NCBI RefSeq assembly: GCF_001297125.1
Contig: NZ_LHPC01000039.1
Coordinates: 124,001 to 188,000, forward strand
DNA: 64,000 bases
From: Pseudomonas sp. RIT-PI-q
GTDB lineage: Bacteria > Pseudomonadota > Gammaproteobacteria > Pseudomonadales > Pseudomonadaceae
Direction: 5' to 3'
Shown here piece after piece: positions 1 through 8,090 of this stretch. The translations under genes and the position numbers were made by a program. The stretch's first letter is position 1, and each line of letters begins with the position of its first letter. The notes under the pieces are model-generated. The model saw only the letters and a program-made list of their open reading frames with translations, did not search any database and had not been told where the DNA came from.

Positions 1-1063
1 GCGCCGGTTCGAACAGGCGCATCAAATGATCGGGGGTGAAGGCGATGCAACCGGTCCAGGTGCATTCCCATTCCACCGGTTTGAGGTAAGGGAAATAGTG
101 CTGCTGAACCCGATCGGCCCAGGCCTTGAGGAACCAGGTGGGTTTCTGATTGCCATTGCCCAGGCTGCCGAGCAACAGACGGCCATCCTTGTCGCGACGA
201 ATGCTACTGAGTACCTGACGGGTGTCCCAGGAACCCTGGCCACCGGGAAGGATTTGCTGCGCGGCGTCTTCGGTCAGCGGCACCGACGCCACCTGATAGT
301 AGTAACCGGGGAAGAAATTGCGCCGCAATTCCGTCCAGTCACCTTCGGTGTAAGCGTTGGACGCGATCACCACTTGCTCGGCCAGCACCGAACCCTGAGC
401 GGTTTGTACCGACCAGCGCTGGCCCTGACGCTCAAGTCGGGTCACCGGAGAATGATCGAACAATTGACCGCCGAGGCCGATGGCCGCTTTGGCCAGCCCC
501 GTGGTGTAGGCCATCGGGTTAATCGTGCCGGCACGTCGATCAAGCAGCGCGGCGGCAATTTTCTTGGTGCCCGTCGCTTGCTCGCAGGCATGCCCTGTCA
601 GCAGTTCAACCGGGGCGCCGCGACGTTTCCATTGTGCTTCACGACTGCGCAAGTCGGCTTCGCCGCGGGCGTTGTGCGCCATGTGCAGCGTGCCTTCGCG
701 GCGCAACTGGCAATCGATGTTGTATCTGTCGACCAGGCTGAACACCAGGGACGGTGCTGCGCCCAGCATGCGGTTGAGCTGGCTGCCAACCGCTTCGCCG
801 AAACCGGCTTCGATCTCGTCCGGTGGAATCCACATGCCGGCGTTGACCAGCCCGACATTGCGCCCCGAACCACCATGACCGGCGCGATGCGCTTCCAGCA
901 CACACACGCTTTTGCCCTGTTCCAGCAAATGCACCGCCGCCGACAGCCCGGTGAAACCGGCGCCGATGACGCAGACATCCACCTTCACCTCGCCCTTGAG
1001 CGCCGAGTTGTCGGGCCTTTGCGGCGTCAGTTTTTCCCACAGACACTCTTCGCGTAACGGCAT
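1..1063 (-). CDS. amaA: L-pipecolate oxidase, FAD-dependent (3' end outside window)
   Basis: Flavin-dependent amine oxidase of the DAO family, which oxidises L-pipecolate to piperideine-6-carboxylate in lysine catabolism. The N-terminus carries the Rossmann dinucleotide-binding motif VIGAGFTGLSAAVHLLEQG near residue 27, followed by the GHGGSGRN segment usual for this family. The start is the ATG at 1063-1061, preceded by GGAG at a good distance. The gene runs off the left edge, so about 354 codons are visible and the C-terminus is missing. It lies just downstream of amaB on the same strand with a REPIN between them, which matches the amaB-amaA pair of Pseudomonas putida. The name follows from the motif plus that pairing; other DAO-family amine oxidases are possible if the partner is discounted. 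Confidence 0.82.
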   Translation of the reverse strand, partial: MPLREECLWEKLTPQRPDNSALKGEVKVDVCVIGAGFTGLSAAVHLLEQGKSVCVLEAHRAGHGGSGRNVGLVNAGMWIPPDEIEAGFGEAVGSQLNRMLGAAPSLVFSLVDRYNIDCQLRREGTLHMAHNARGEADLRSREAQWKRRGAPVELLTGHACEQATGTKKIAAALLDRRAGTINPMAYTTGLAKAAIGLGGQLFDHSPVTRLERQGQRWSVQTAQGSVLAEQVVIASNAYTEGDWTELRRNFFPGYYYQVASVPLTEDAAQQILPGGQGSWDTRQVLSSIRRDKDGRLLLGSLGNGNQKPTWFLKAWADRVQQHYFPYLKPVEWECTWTGCIAFTPDHLMRLFEPA

Positions 1064-1105
1064 TGCCAGACTCCAACAGAAACCTAACAAACAACAAAGC
1101 AAAAG

Positions 1106-1173
1106 CTTCGCGGGCAAGCCTCGCTCCTACAGGGATCACATTAAACCTGTAGGAGCGAGGCTTGCCCGCGAAG
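1106..1173. repeat. REPIN (two inverted REP elements)
   Basis: Near-perfect inverted repeat with arms beginning CTTCGCGGGCAAGCC and carrying CGCTCCTAC, separated by a short AT-richer loop. It fills most of the gap between amaB and amaA and would fold into one long hairpin in the transcript. It belongs to the REP variant with a bulged T (GCC-T-CGC). Confidence 0.9.
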
Positions 1174-1180
1174 GGGCCTA

Positions 1181-2671
1181 TCAGTCGAACGTAATGCCCT
1201 GAGCCAACGGCAACTCCAGCGAATAGTTCACGGTGTTGGTCTGACGGCGCATGTACCCGCGCCATGCATCCGACCCGGATTCACGACCACCGCCGGTCTC
1301 TTTCTCGCCACCAAACGCGCCGCCAATTTCCGCGCCGCTCGGGCCGATGTTGACGTTGGCGATACCGCAATCGCTGCCCACATCCGACATGAACTGTTCG
1401 GCTTCACGCACGTCGGTGGTGAAGATGCACGAGGACAGGCCTTGCGGCACCGCGTTGTTCAGACGCAGGGCTTCGGTGAAATCCTTGTAACCGACGACGT
1501 ACAAGATTGGCGCGAAGGTTTCGTTGCAGACCACGTCGCTCTGCTCAGGCATTTCAACGATGGCCGGCGAGACGTAGTAAGCGTTGGGGTATTTGTCTTC
1601 CAGCTGACGCGTGCCGCCGAATACCCGGCCGCCTTCGCTCAAGGCTTGTTCCAGCGCGTCCTGCATGTTTTCGAAGCTGTGCTTGTCGATCAGCGGACCG
1701 ATCAGATTGCCCTCAAGCGGGTTGCCGATGCGGACCTTGGAGTAGGCAGCCTTGAGGCGGGTGACGATTTCATCCTTCACCGACTCGTGGGCAATCAGGC
1801 GACGCAGGGTGGTGCAACGCTGACCGGCCGTGCCGACGGCGCTGAACAGGATGGCGCGAACGGCCATGTCCAGGTCGGCGCTTGGGCCGAGGATCATTGC
1901 GTTGTTGCCGCCCAGTTCCAGGATGCTGCGAGCGAAGCGTGCGGCAATTTTCGGTGCCACTTCGCGGCCCATGCGGGTGCTGCCGGTGGCGCTGATCAGC
2001 GCGACACGCGGGTCATCGACCAACGCTTCGCCAGCATCGCGACCGCCGATGATGACTTGACTCAGATGCGGAGGGGCATCACTGAAATTCTTCAACACGC
2101 GGTCGAACAGCGCCTGGCAAGCCAGTGCGGTCAACGGAGTTTTTTCCGACGGTTTCCAGATCACCGGGTTACCGCAAACCAGCGCCAGCGTGGTGTTCCA
2201 GGCCCAGACCGCCACCGGGAAGTTGAACGCGCTGATCACGCCGACGATGCCCAGCGGGTGCCAGGTTTCGCGCATGTGGTGGCCAGGACGCTCGGAAGCG
2301 ATGGTCAAACCATACAGTTGACGGGACAGACCGGCCGCGAAGTCGCAGATGTCGATCATTTCCTGCACTTCACCCAGGCCTTCCTGAGTGATCTTGCCGG
2401 CTGCCCAGGAGACCAGCTCACCGAGGTCGGCCTTGTATTCGCGCAGGATGTCGCCCAGTTGGCGCACCAATTCGCCACGGCGCGGAGCCGGGACCTTGCG
2501 CCACAGTTCGAACGCATGATCTGCACGACTGATGTGCTGCTCGACTTCAGCGGCACCTTCCCAGTTCACGGCGGCGATCTGGCTGCCGTCGATAGGCGAA
2601 TGCACCGGCACTTTGCCGTTCTGGTACAGGGCCGGGTTCACACCAAGACGATCAAGCAATGCGGCAACCAT
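1181..2671 (-). CDS. amaB: Piperideine-6-carboxylate / aminoadipate semialdehyde dehydrogenase
   Basis: NAD(P)-dependent aldehyde dehydrogenase of 496 residues, the normal family length. It oxidises the semialdehyde form of piperideine-6-carboxylate to L-2-aminoadipate, the step after AmaA. The catalytic glutamate lies in ILELGGNNA (about residue 250-258) and the catalytic cysteine in GTAGQRCTT (about residue 280-288). The ATG at 2671 is preceded by a GAGGAG-type ribosome site. Its sequence type (ALDH7/antiquitin-like) and its pairing with amaA support the name. The divergent LysR gene upstream is its likely regulator by position. Confidence 0.88.
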   Translation of the reverse strand: MVAALLDRLGVNPALYQNGKVPVHSPIDGSQIAAVNWEGAAEVEQHISRADHAFELWRKVPAPRRGELVRQLGDILREYKADLGELVSWAAGKITQEGLGEVQEMIDICDFAAGLSRQLYGLTIASERPGHHMRETWHPLGIVGVISAFNFPVAVWAWNTTLALVCGNPVIWKPSEKTPLTALACQALFDRVLKNFSDAPPHLSQVIIGGRDAGEALVDDPRVALISATGSTRMGREVAPKIAARFARSILELGGNNAMILGPSADLDMAVRAILFSAVGTAGQRCTTLRRLIAHESVKDEIVTRLKAAYSKVRIGNPLEGNLIGPLIDKHSFENMQDALEQALSEGGRVFGGTRQLEDKYPNAYYVSPAIVEMPEQSDVVCNETFAPILYVVGYKDFTEALRLNNAVPQGLSSCIFTTDVREAEQFMSDVGSDCGIANVNIGPSGAEIGGAFGGEKETGGGRESGSDAWRGYMRRQTNTVNYSLELPLAQGITFD

Positions 2672-2854
2672 GGGTCACTCCTCGAGCAAAAAACAGAAAA
2701 CGTCCAGCCGGAAAATCACAGCTGATCAGACCTGTAGTTTTAGCGCCCCTGAGGTTACCCAACAAACGACCTTTAAGAGAGATATCATTCCGTTTATTCA
2801 TGCTGCGAATCTGCCGGTACAAAAAGCAGAGAGAAATAAGAAAAAGGACCACCC
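2672..2854. promoter_or_regulatory. Divergent amaB / lysR promoter region
   Basis: 183 bp between the divergently read amaB and LysR genes. It is AT-richer than its surroundings, as expected for two outward promoters and a LysR-type binding site. I could not pick out one convincing operator, so only the regulatory nature of the gap is claimed. Confidence 0.45.
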
Positions 2855-3766
2855 ATGCTGAATAAACGCTACTTGCCGTCGATCACCGCGCTGCAGTGTT
2901 TCGAGGCTGTTACACGGCATTTGAGCTTCACCCGGGCCGCCGAAGAGCTGAACCTGACCCAGAGCGCCGTCAGCAAACAAGTCGCGCAACTCGAAGAGTT
3001 GTTGCAGCACCTGCTGTTTCGCCGGGTGCGTCGACGCCTGCAAATGACCCCGGCCGGCGATTTGTACCTGGTGGAAGTACGAAAAATCCTCACGCAGGTC
3101 GAGATGTCGACCCATTACCTGCGCTCCTACGGCGGTGAAACCGAAGTCTTGCGTGTTTCAACGCCCCCGACCTTCGGCGCGCGCTGGCTGGTCCCACGCT
3201 TGAAGGGCTGGCGCCTGCGGCATCCGTCGATCCATCTGGACCTGTGCAGCGAGCAAGAGGCCGACGACCTGCTGCAAGGTCGCAGCGACCTGGCGTTCTA
3301 TTTTGGCCAGGGCTCACGGCCCGGCACCGAATGCCTGAAACTGTTTGGTGAAGAGCTGGTGCCGGTCTGCGCCCCCGGCAGCCTGCCGGACACGCCGTTC
3401 ACCGACCCGACGCAACTCACCGACCTGGTCCTGCTGCAAAATGCCTCGCGGCCCCAGGCCTGGCACGACTGGTTCGACAATCAGGGCTACCACACCGAAC
3501 ACAGCTACCACGGCCCGCGTTTCGAAACTTTTTATATGTGCATCCGCGCAGCGCAAGTGGGCTGCGGCGTGGCGCTGCTGCCACGGTTTCTGGTGGAAGA
3601 GGAATTGGCCGACGGCAAACTGGTCATTCCCTGGCAGCATGCCATGCCCAGTTCCGACGCCTATTACCTGGCGTACCCGGAGCACTCGGCGGAAGTGCCC
3701 AAGGTGCGGGATTTTGTGAAGTGGATGCTGGAGCAGGTCGACAGCCCGGACACACCGAAAACTTGA
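2855..3766 (+). CDS. LysR-family transcriptional regulator (GcvA-like)
   Basis: A 303-residue DNA-binding regulator. The N-terminal winged helix-turn-helix covers roughly residues 8-65 (SFTRAAEELNLTQSAVSKQV). It is followed by a LysR substrate-binding domain from about residue 92 to the end, starting at LRVSTPPTFGARWLVPRL. The ATG at 2855 is preceded by a purine-rich AAAAAGGA. It is divergent from amaB, the classical arrangement for a LysR protein that controls its neighbour, so a role in lysine/pipecolate catabolism is inferred from position. The effector is not evident from sequence. Confidence 0.85.
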   Translation: MLNKRYLPSITALQCFEAVTRHLSFTRAAEELNLTQSAVSKQVAQLEELLQHLLFRRVRRRLQMTPAGDLYLVEVRKILTQVEMSTHYLRSYGGETEVLRVSTPPTFGARWLVPRLKGWRLRHPSIHLDLCSEQEADDLLQGRSDLAFYFGQGSRPGTECLKLFGEELVPVCAPGSLPDTPFTDPTQLTDLVLLQNASRPQAWHDWFDNQGYHTEHSYHGPRFETFYMCIRAAQVGCGVALLPRFLVEEELADGKLVIPWQHAMPSSDAYYLAYPEHSAEVPKVRDFVKWMLEQVDSPDTPKT

Positions 3767-3773
3767 AGCGCCA

Positions 3774-3878
3774 CACACCCCTGTGGGAGCGGGCTTGCCC
3801 GCGATAGCGTCAGTAAATCCAACATTTATGTGGCTGACTGATTGCTATCGCGGGCAAGCCCGCTCCCACAGGGGTGTG
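3774..3878. repeat. Extended REPIN
   Basis: Inverted repeat of about 35-bp arms that begin CACACCCCTGTGGGAGCGGG and end with its complement, of the GCGGGC-AA-GCCCGC REP variant. The symmetry extends beyond the usual REP into the flanking CACACCCC and GATAGC, so the arms are longer than in most copies here. It lies downstream of the LysR gene and upstream of pncB. Confidence 0.9.
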
Positions 3879-3994
3879 CTGCGATCTAAAAAAACGCTGG
3901 CAATCCCCACCATTGATATGCGCCACTAGCGCCATTCATTGAAACAGCTGCAACGCCGCGGCCACGCGCCGCGACCAGCCTGGAGATACCCGTT

Positions 3995-5230
3995 ATGAGC
4001 GAGAGCGTGTTTGGCGATCGCATCGTGCAGAACCTGCTCGACACCGACTTCTACAAACTGACGATGATGCAGGCGGTGCTGCACAACTACCCTAACGTCG
4101 AAGTCGAATGGGAGTTTCGTTGCCGTAACAGTGAGGATCTGCGCCCGTACCTCGCGGAGATCCGTTTCCAGATCGAGCGCCTGGCCGAGTTGAGCCTGAG
4201 CGCTGACCAGCTGAGTTTCATGGAACGCATCAGCTTCATGAAACCGGACTTCCTGCGTTTTCTCGGGCTGTTCCGCTTCAACCTGCGCTACGTCCACACC
4301 GGCATTGAAAACGGCGAGCTGTTCATCCGCCTGCGCGGGCCGTGGCTGCATGTGATTCTGTTCGAAGTGCCGCTGTTGGCGATTGTCAGCGAGGTGCGCA
4401 ACCGCTATCGCCACCGGGAGGTCGTCCGGGAGCAGGCCCGCGGGCAGCTCTATCGCAAATTCGACGGGCTGACCGCCAATGCCGGCAGCGACGAATTGTC
4501 CGAATTGCAGGTAGCCGATTGCGGCACCCGCCGGCGCTTTTCGTACCGCGTGCAGGAAGAAGTGGTGAACGTGCTCAAGCACGACTTCCCCGGGCGTTTC
4601 GTCGGCACCAGCAACGTGCACCTTTCCCGCGAATTGGACATGAAACCGTTGGGCACCATGGCCCACGAGTGGATCATGGCTCACCAACAACTCGGCCCGC
4701 GACTGATCGACAGCCAGATTGCCGCCCTCGATTGCTGGGTCCGCGAGTACAGAGGCCTGCTGGGGATCGCCCTCACCGACTGCATCACCACCGATGCCTT
4801 CCTCGGCGATTTCGATCTGTATTTCGCCAAGCTCTTCGACGGCCTGCGCCACGACTCCGGGGATCCGGTGATCTGGGCCGAAAAAGCCATCGCTCACTAC
4901 CACAAGCTCGGCATCGATCCGATGAGCAAGACGCTGGTGTTCTCCGACAGCCTGACGCTGCCCAAGTCGCTGGAAATATTTCGCGCATTACGCGGTCGGA
5001 TCAATGTCAGCTTTGGCATCGGCACCAACCTGACGTGCGATATTCCGGGTGTCGAACCGATGAGCATCGTGCTTAAAATGGCCGCCTGCAACGGCCAACC
5101 GGTGGCAAAGATCTCCGATGAGCCTGGCAAGACCCACTGCAAAGACCCGAATTTCGTCGCCTATTTGCGACATGTTTTCAAAGTACCTGCCGCCCTTTCC
5201 AGCACATCAAGCATTACTAGCAAGGAGTGA
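3995..5230 (+). CDS. pncB: Nicotinate phosphoribosyltransferase
   Basis: Cytoplasmic enzyme that joins nicotinate to PRPP, using ATP, to give nicotinate mononucleotide, the first committed step of the Preiss-Handler NAD salvage route. The 411-residue protein opens with the family signature LLDTDFYKLTMMQAVL (residues 10-25). It carries the PRPP/active-site region around FDGLRHDSGDP (about residue 280-290) and FGIGTNLTCD near residue 340. The ATG at 3995 has GGAG about 10 nt upstream. Its TGA stop lies inside the ribosome site of nadE, 4 nt before the next start, so the two are almost certainly co-transcribed and translationally coupled. Confidence 0.96.
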   Translation: MSESVFGDRIVQNLLDTDFYKLTMMQAVLHNYPNVEVEWEFRCRNSEDLRPYLAEIRFQIERLAELSLSADQLSFMERISFMKPDFLRFLGLFRFNLRYVHTGIENGELFIRLRGPWLHVILFEVPLLAIVSEVRNRYRHREVVREQARGQLYRKFDGLTANAGSDELSELQVADCGTRRRFSYRVQEEVVNVLKHDFPGRFVGTSNVHLSRELDMKPLGTMAHEWIMAHQQLGPRLIDSQIAALDCWVREYRGLLGIALTDCITTDAFLGDFDLYFAKLFDGLRHDSGDPVIWAEKAIAHYHKLGIDPMSKTLVFSDSLTLPKSLEIFRALRGRINVSFGIGTNLTCDIPGVEPMSIVLKMAACNGQPVAKISDEPGKTHCKDPNFVAYLRHVFKVPAALSSTSSITSKE

Positions 5231-5234
5231 ATTC

Positions 5235-6062
5235 ATGCAAGCCGAACAGCGTGAGATTGCTGAGCAGCTCAAGGTTCAACCGCCGTTCGCCGACCAGGCC
5301 GCCCTCAAAGCTGAAGTCGCCCGGCGGATTACGTTCATCCAGGATTGCCTGGTCAATTCCGGGCTCAAGACCCTGGTGCTCGGCATCAGCGGCGGCGTCG
5401 ATTCCCTGACCGCCGGCCTGCTGGCCCAGCGCGCCATGCGCGAACTGCGCGAGCGCACGGGTGACGACAGCTACAAGTTCATCGCCGTGCGCCTGCCGTA
5501 CGAAACCCAGTTCGATGAACACGACGCCCAGGCGTCGGTGGATTTCATCGCCCCGGACGAGCGCCACACCGTGAACATCGGCCCGGCGGTCAAATCCCTG
5601 GCCAGTGAAGTCGTCGCTTTCGAAGGCAAGCAGGCGGTCTCGGTGGATTTCGTGCTCGGCAACACCAAGGCGCGGATGCGCATGGTCGCCCAGTACACCA
5701 TCGCTGGCGCAGCCAATGGCCTGGTGATCGGCACTGACCACGCGGCGGAAGCGGTGATGGGTTTCTTCACCAAGTTCGGTGACGGCGCCTGCGACCTGGC
5801 ACCGCTGAGCGGTCTGGTGAAAAACCAGGTTCGGGCCATCGCCCGCAGCTTCGGCGCGCCGGAATCGCTGGTGGAAAAAATCCCGACGGCGGACCTTGAA
5901 GACCTCGCGCCGGGCAAACCGGACGAAGCGTCCCACGGCGTGACTTACGCCGAGATCGACGCGTTCCTGCACGGCGAGCCGGTGCGTGAGGAAGCGTTCA
6001 AGATCATCTGCAATACGTACAAAAAGACCCATCACAAACGCGTGATGCCGTTTGCGCCTTGA
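5235..6062 (+). CDS. nadE: NH3-dependent NAD+ synthetase
   Basis: Converts deamido-NAD to NAD with ATP and ammonia, the last step of NAD synthesis, and so completes the pathway begun by the upstream pncB. The 275-residue protein is the short, ammonia-using form without a glutaminase domain. The PP-loop motif SGGVDSLTAG lies near residue 53, and ADLEDLAPGKPDE and CNTYKKTHHKR near the C-terminus are family hallmarks. The start is the ATG at 5235, 7 nt after AAGGAG. A longer open frame begins at 5118 but overlaps pncB and lacks a ribosome site. Confidence 0.96.
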   Translation: MQAEQREIAEQLKVQPPFADQAALKAEVARRITFIQDCLVNSGLKTLVLGISGGVDSLTAGLLAQRAMRELRERTGDDSYKFIAVRLPYETQFDEHDAQASVDFIAPDERHTVNIGPAVKSLASEVVAFEGKQAVSVDFVLGNTKARMRMVAQYTIAGAANGLVIGTDHAAEAVMGFFTKFGDGACDLAPLSGLVKNQVRAIARSFGAPESLVEKIPTADLEDLAPGKPDEASHGVTYAEIDAFLHGEPVREEAFKIICNTYKKTHHKRVMPFAP

Positions 6063-6076
6063 TCCATGAGTGAATT

Positions 6077-6115
6077 AAAAAGCCCGCTGAAGCGTTGAGC
6101 TTCTGCGGGCTTTTT
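6077..6115 (+). terminator. Intrinsic terminator of pncB-nadE
   Basis: Stem AAAAAGCCCGC paired with GCGGGCTTTTT, continued by GAAGC/GCTTC around a GTTGA loop and followed by a T run. It starts 15 bp after the nadE stop. Confidence 0.92.
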
Positions 6116-6149
6116 CTTTGGCTTAAGCATTTATCGATGCTACCGGCCT

Positions 6150-6214
6150 CATCGCGGGCAAGCCCGCTCCCACATGGACACCACTGAACCTGTGGGAGCG
6201 GGCTTGCCCGCGAT
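6150..6214. repeat. REPIN
   Basis: Inverted pair of GCGGGC-AA-GCCCGC REP elements with CATCGCGGGCAAGCCCGC on one side and its complement on the other. It lies between the convergent nadE and azurin genes. Confidence 0.9.
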
Positions 6215-6237
6215 GAATGTTAACGCGGTGAACCTGC

Positions 6238-6684
6238 TTACTTCAGGGTCACAGTGCCTTTCATCATCGAGATGTGGCCAGGGAACGAGCAGAAGAAGCC
6301 GTAGGCTTCGCCGGCAGCCAATTTCGACACATCGAAGGTCACCGAATCGGTTTCCTTGGCACCAATGATTTTGGTGTGAGCGATGATGCGCGCGTCACCT
6401 TCCGGCAAGTAGTTCTTGTCGATGCCTGCGGCCAGGCCAGCGGTGGCGATCGGCTGCATATCAGCTTCTTTGCTCAGCACCCAGTTATGGCCCATGACGT
6501 TTTTCGGCAGGCTGCCGGAATGGGTCAGCTCAACGGTGAAGGTCTTGCAGCTTTTGTCGATTTCGATGGCCTTGGTGTTGAAGGACATCTGATCAGTAGA
6601 GTCGACAGTGACCTTGCATTCAGCAGCCATCAATTGACTGCTGGCCAGCGTCAGCAGGGATACCGCAACAAGTTTGGCAAACAT
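6238..6684 (-). CDS. azu: Azurin, periplasmic blue copper protein
   Basis: Small periplasmic electron carrier. The 148-residue precursor has a 20-residue signal peptide ending SSQLMA, then a 128-residue mature protein starting AECKVTVDS, exactly the known azurin length. All copper ligands are visible: His46 in VMGHNW, Cys112 in GFFCSFPGH, His117 in the same stretch and Met121 in HISMMKG. The start is the ATG at 6684 with GGAG 9 nt upstream; a longer frame to 6783 lacks a ribosome site. A candidate Anr/Fnr half-conserved box lies upstream. It is read as a single gene, convergent with nadE. Confidence 0.97.
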   Translation of the reverse strand: MFAKLVAVSLLTLASSQLMAAECKVTVDSTDQMSFNTKAIEIDKSCKTFTVELTHSGSLPKNVMGHNWVLSKEADMQPIATAGLAAGIDKNYLPEGDARIIAHTKIIGAKETDSVTFDVSKLAAGEAYGFFCSFPGHISMMKGTVTLK

Positions 6685-6756
6685 GGTGAATCTCCAAGGC
6701 AGGGTTAACAAAAGTGCGAATGGACAGAAGACTGCCTGAAAACTTCGCAAGTTCCT

Positions 6757-6770
6757 ATGACCTGAATCAA
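6757..6770 (-). promoter_or_regulatory. Candidate Anr (Fnr-type) box upstream of azurin
   Basis: On the minus strand the site reads TTGATTCAGGTCAT. Against the Anr/Fnr consensus TTGAT-N4-ATCAA the left half is perfect and the right half matches at three of five positions. It lies about 73 bp before the azurin start. Oxygen control of azurin by Anr is known in P. aeruginosa; its use here is inferred. Confidence 0.4.
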
Positions 6771-6878
6771 AAATTGTATACAACTTTCGGGCTATGACAC
6801 CTATCGAAACAATCTACCAGCCAGACGTCTAGGGCGGCCCTATCATCAGGTCGTCATCACTCATCTGGAGCGCCAGTC

Positions 6879-6968
6879 ATGTCCATCAATAGCCTGTTGT
6901 GCAGTTTGCTCGCCGCCTACGCCTGTGGCGCCAGTGGCACCTACGAAACCCCCAAGCGCGAAGTTTAG
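6879..6968 (+). CDS. Possible 29-residue small protein
   Basis: A short open frame with an ATG at 6879 preceded by TGGAG at about 9 nt. It encodes MSINSLLCSLLAAYACGASG followed by TYETPKREV. The first half is hydrophobic with two cysteines, and the tail is polar, so a tiny membrane peptide or lipoprotein-like peptide is conceivable. It lies 59 bp before the LOG-family gene on the same strand and could be a leader or an independent small gene. I do not recognise it. The support is the ribosome site, the clean composition and the otherwise empty gap. Confidence 0.35.
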   Translation: MSINSLLCSLLAAYACGASGTYETPKREV

Positions 6969-7027
6969 CCCTTGGAACGCCGCTTGCCTGCCTTTACTCT
7001 GTGGCGATACCGACCATGGAGTAAGGC

Positions 7028-7615
7028 ATGTCTTTAGCGTCCGTTTGTGTATTTTGCGGTGCCAGCACCGGCACCAACCCGGCTTATCGTGAAGCGGCTG
7101 TCGCCTTGGGGCGAGCATTGGCCGAGCGCAAGCTGACCCTGGTCTATGGCGGCGGCGCCGTCGGCCTGATGGGGGTCGTTGCCGATGCCGCCCTGGCGGC
7201 CGGCGGTGAAGTGATCGGGATCATCCCGCAAAGCCTCAAAGACAAGGAAATCGGCCACAGCGGCCTGACCCGCCTGGAAGTCGTCGACGGCATGCATGCG
7301 CGCAAGGCGCGAATGGCAGAACTCAGCGACGCGTTTATCGCCCTGCCCGGCGGCCTCGGCACGCTTGAAGAACTGTTCGAAGTCTGGACCTGGGGCCAGC
7401 TCGGTTACCACGGCAAACCGCTGGGTTTGCTCGAAGTGAACGGTTTCTACAGCAAACTGACCGGTTTTCTTGATCATATCGTCGGCGAAGGCTTCGTTCG
7501 CGAAGCGCACCGTGACATGCTGCAAGTGAGCGAATCGCCGCAAACCCTGCTCGATGCCCTGGACGCCTGGCAGCCGACAGTGGTGCCCAAGTGGACGGAG
7601 CAAAAACCCAGCTAA
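7028..7615 (+). CDS. LOG-family cytokinin riboside 5'-monophosphate phosphoribohydrolase
   Basis: A 195-residue Rossmann-like nucleotide hydrolase of the LOG/TIGR00730 family, which releases the free base from AMP or cytokinin nucleotides. It has the start pattern VCVFCGAS, YGGGAVGLMG (about residue 40-49), the arginine-containing MHARKARM, and the family signature PGGLGTLEEL near residue 110. The family was long misannotated as lysine decarboxylase. The ATG at 7028 follows GGAGTAAGGC. It lies next to azurin, as in other pseudomonads. Its physiological substrate in a non-plant-pathogenic Pseudomonas is uncertain. Confidence 0.9.
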   Translation: MSLASVCVFCGASTGTNPAYREAAVALGRALAERKLTLVYGGGAVGLMGVVADAALAAGGEVIGIIPQSLKDKEIGHSGLTRLEVVDGMHARKARMAELSDAFIALPGGLGTLEELFEVWTWGQLGYHGKPLGLLEVNGFYSKLTGFLDHIVGEGFVREAHRDMLQVSESPQTLLDALDAWQPTVVPKWTEQKPS

Positions 7616-7683
7616 CGGCTCGGCACCGATACAGGGCAGAATATGCGCCGCTCAACCTCACCTTCGACCCCAGAGGATCGCCC

Positions 7684-7872
7684 ATGGCTAAACCTAATTA
7701 TTCCTTCGCCAAACGTCAGAGAGACTTGGCCAAGGAGCAGAAGAAAGAGGAAAAGCTTCAGCGCAAGAAAGCTACAGCTGAAGAAGAAGCAGCAGCACTG
7801 AACCCGGATGCCGAAGGCGAAGTGGCTACAGACGAAACTGAAGCACCGAAAGATCAGGCGCCCGACGCCTGA
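7684..7872 (+). CDS. Small highly charged protein, 62 residues
   Basis: The ATG at 7684 follows AGAGGA at about 8 nt. The N-terminal half is rich in lysine and glutamate (FAKRQRDLAKEQKKEEKLQR) and would form a charged helix. The C-terminal half is alanine- and acid-rich and probably disordered. No catalytic motif is seen. Similar short Lys/Glu proteins of unknown role are common in Pseudomonas. It lies 68 bp after the LOG gene on the same strand and could be co-transcribed. Confidence 0.75.
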   Translation: MAKPNYSFAKRQRDLAKEQKKEEKLQRKKATAEEEAAALNPDAEGEVATDETEAPKDQAPDA

Positions 7873-7980
7873 GACCCTCAGGGCCCGATGATCTGATCAG
7901 GCCCACCGGATCTGTGTCCAGGGTCAGCAGTTTCGCTGCTGCCCCTCACAGGCCAACCCTGAAAATCCCCACATTCCCCC

Positions 7981-8080
7981 TGTAGGAGCTGGCTTGCCAG
8001 CGATGGTCGTTAACGATAACGCTCCACGCCTGACACCCCGTGGCGCTCTCGGGTTTTTCGCGAGCAAGCTCGCGCCTACA
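7981..8080. repeat. Chimeric REPIN
   Basis: The left arm is the GCTGGC-type REP (TGTAGGAGCTGGCTTGCCAG) and the right arm is the GCGAGC-type (CGAGCAAGCTCGCGCCTACA). The outer CTGTAGG...CCTACAG pairing is kept although the two inner hairpins are of different types. Confidence 0.85.
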
Positions 8081-8090
8081 GAAGTTTTAG

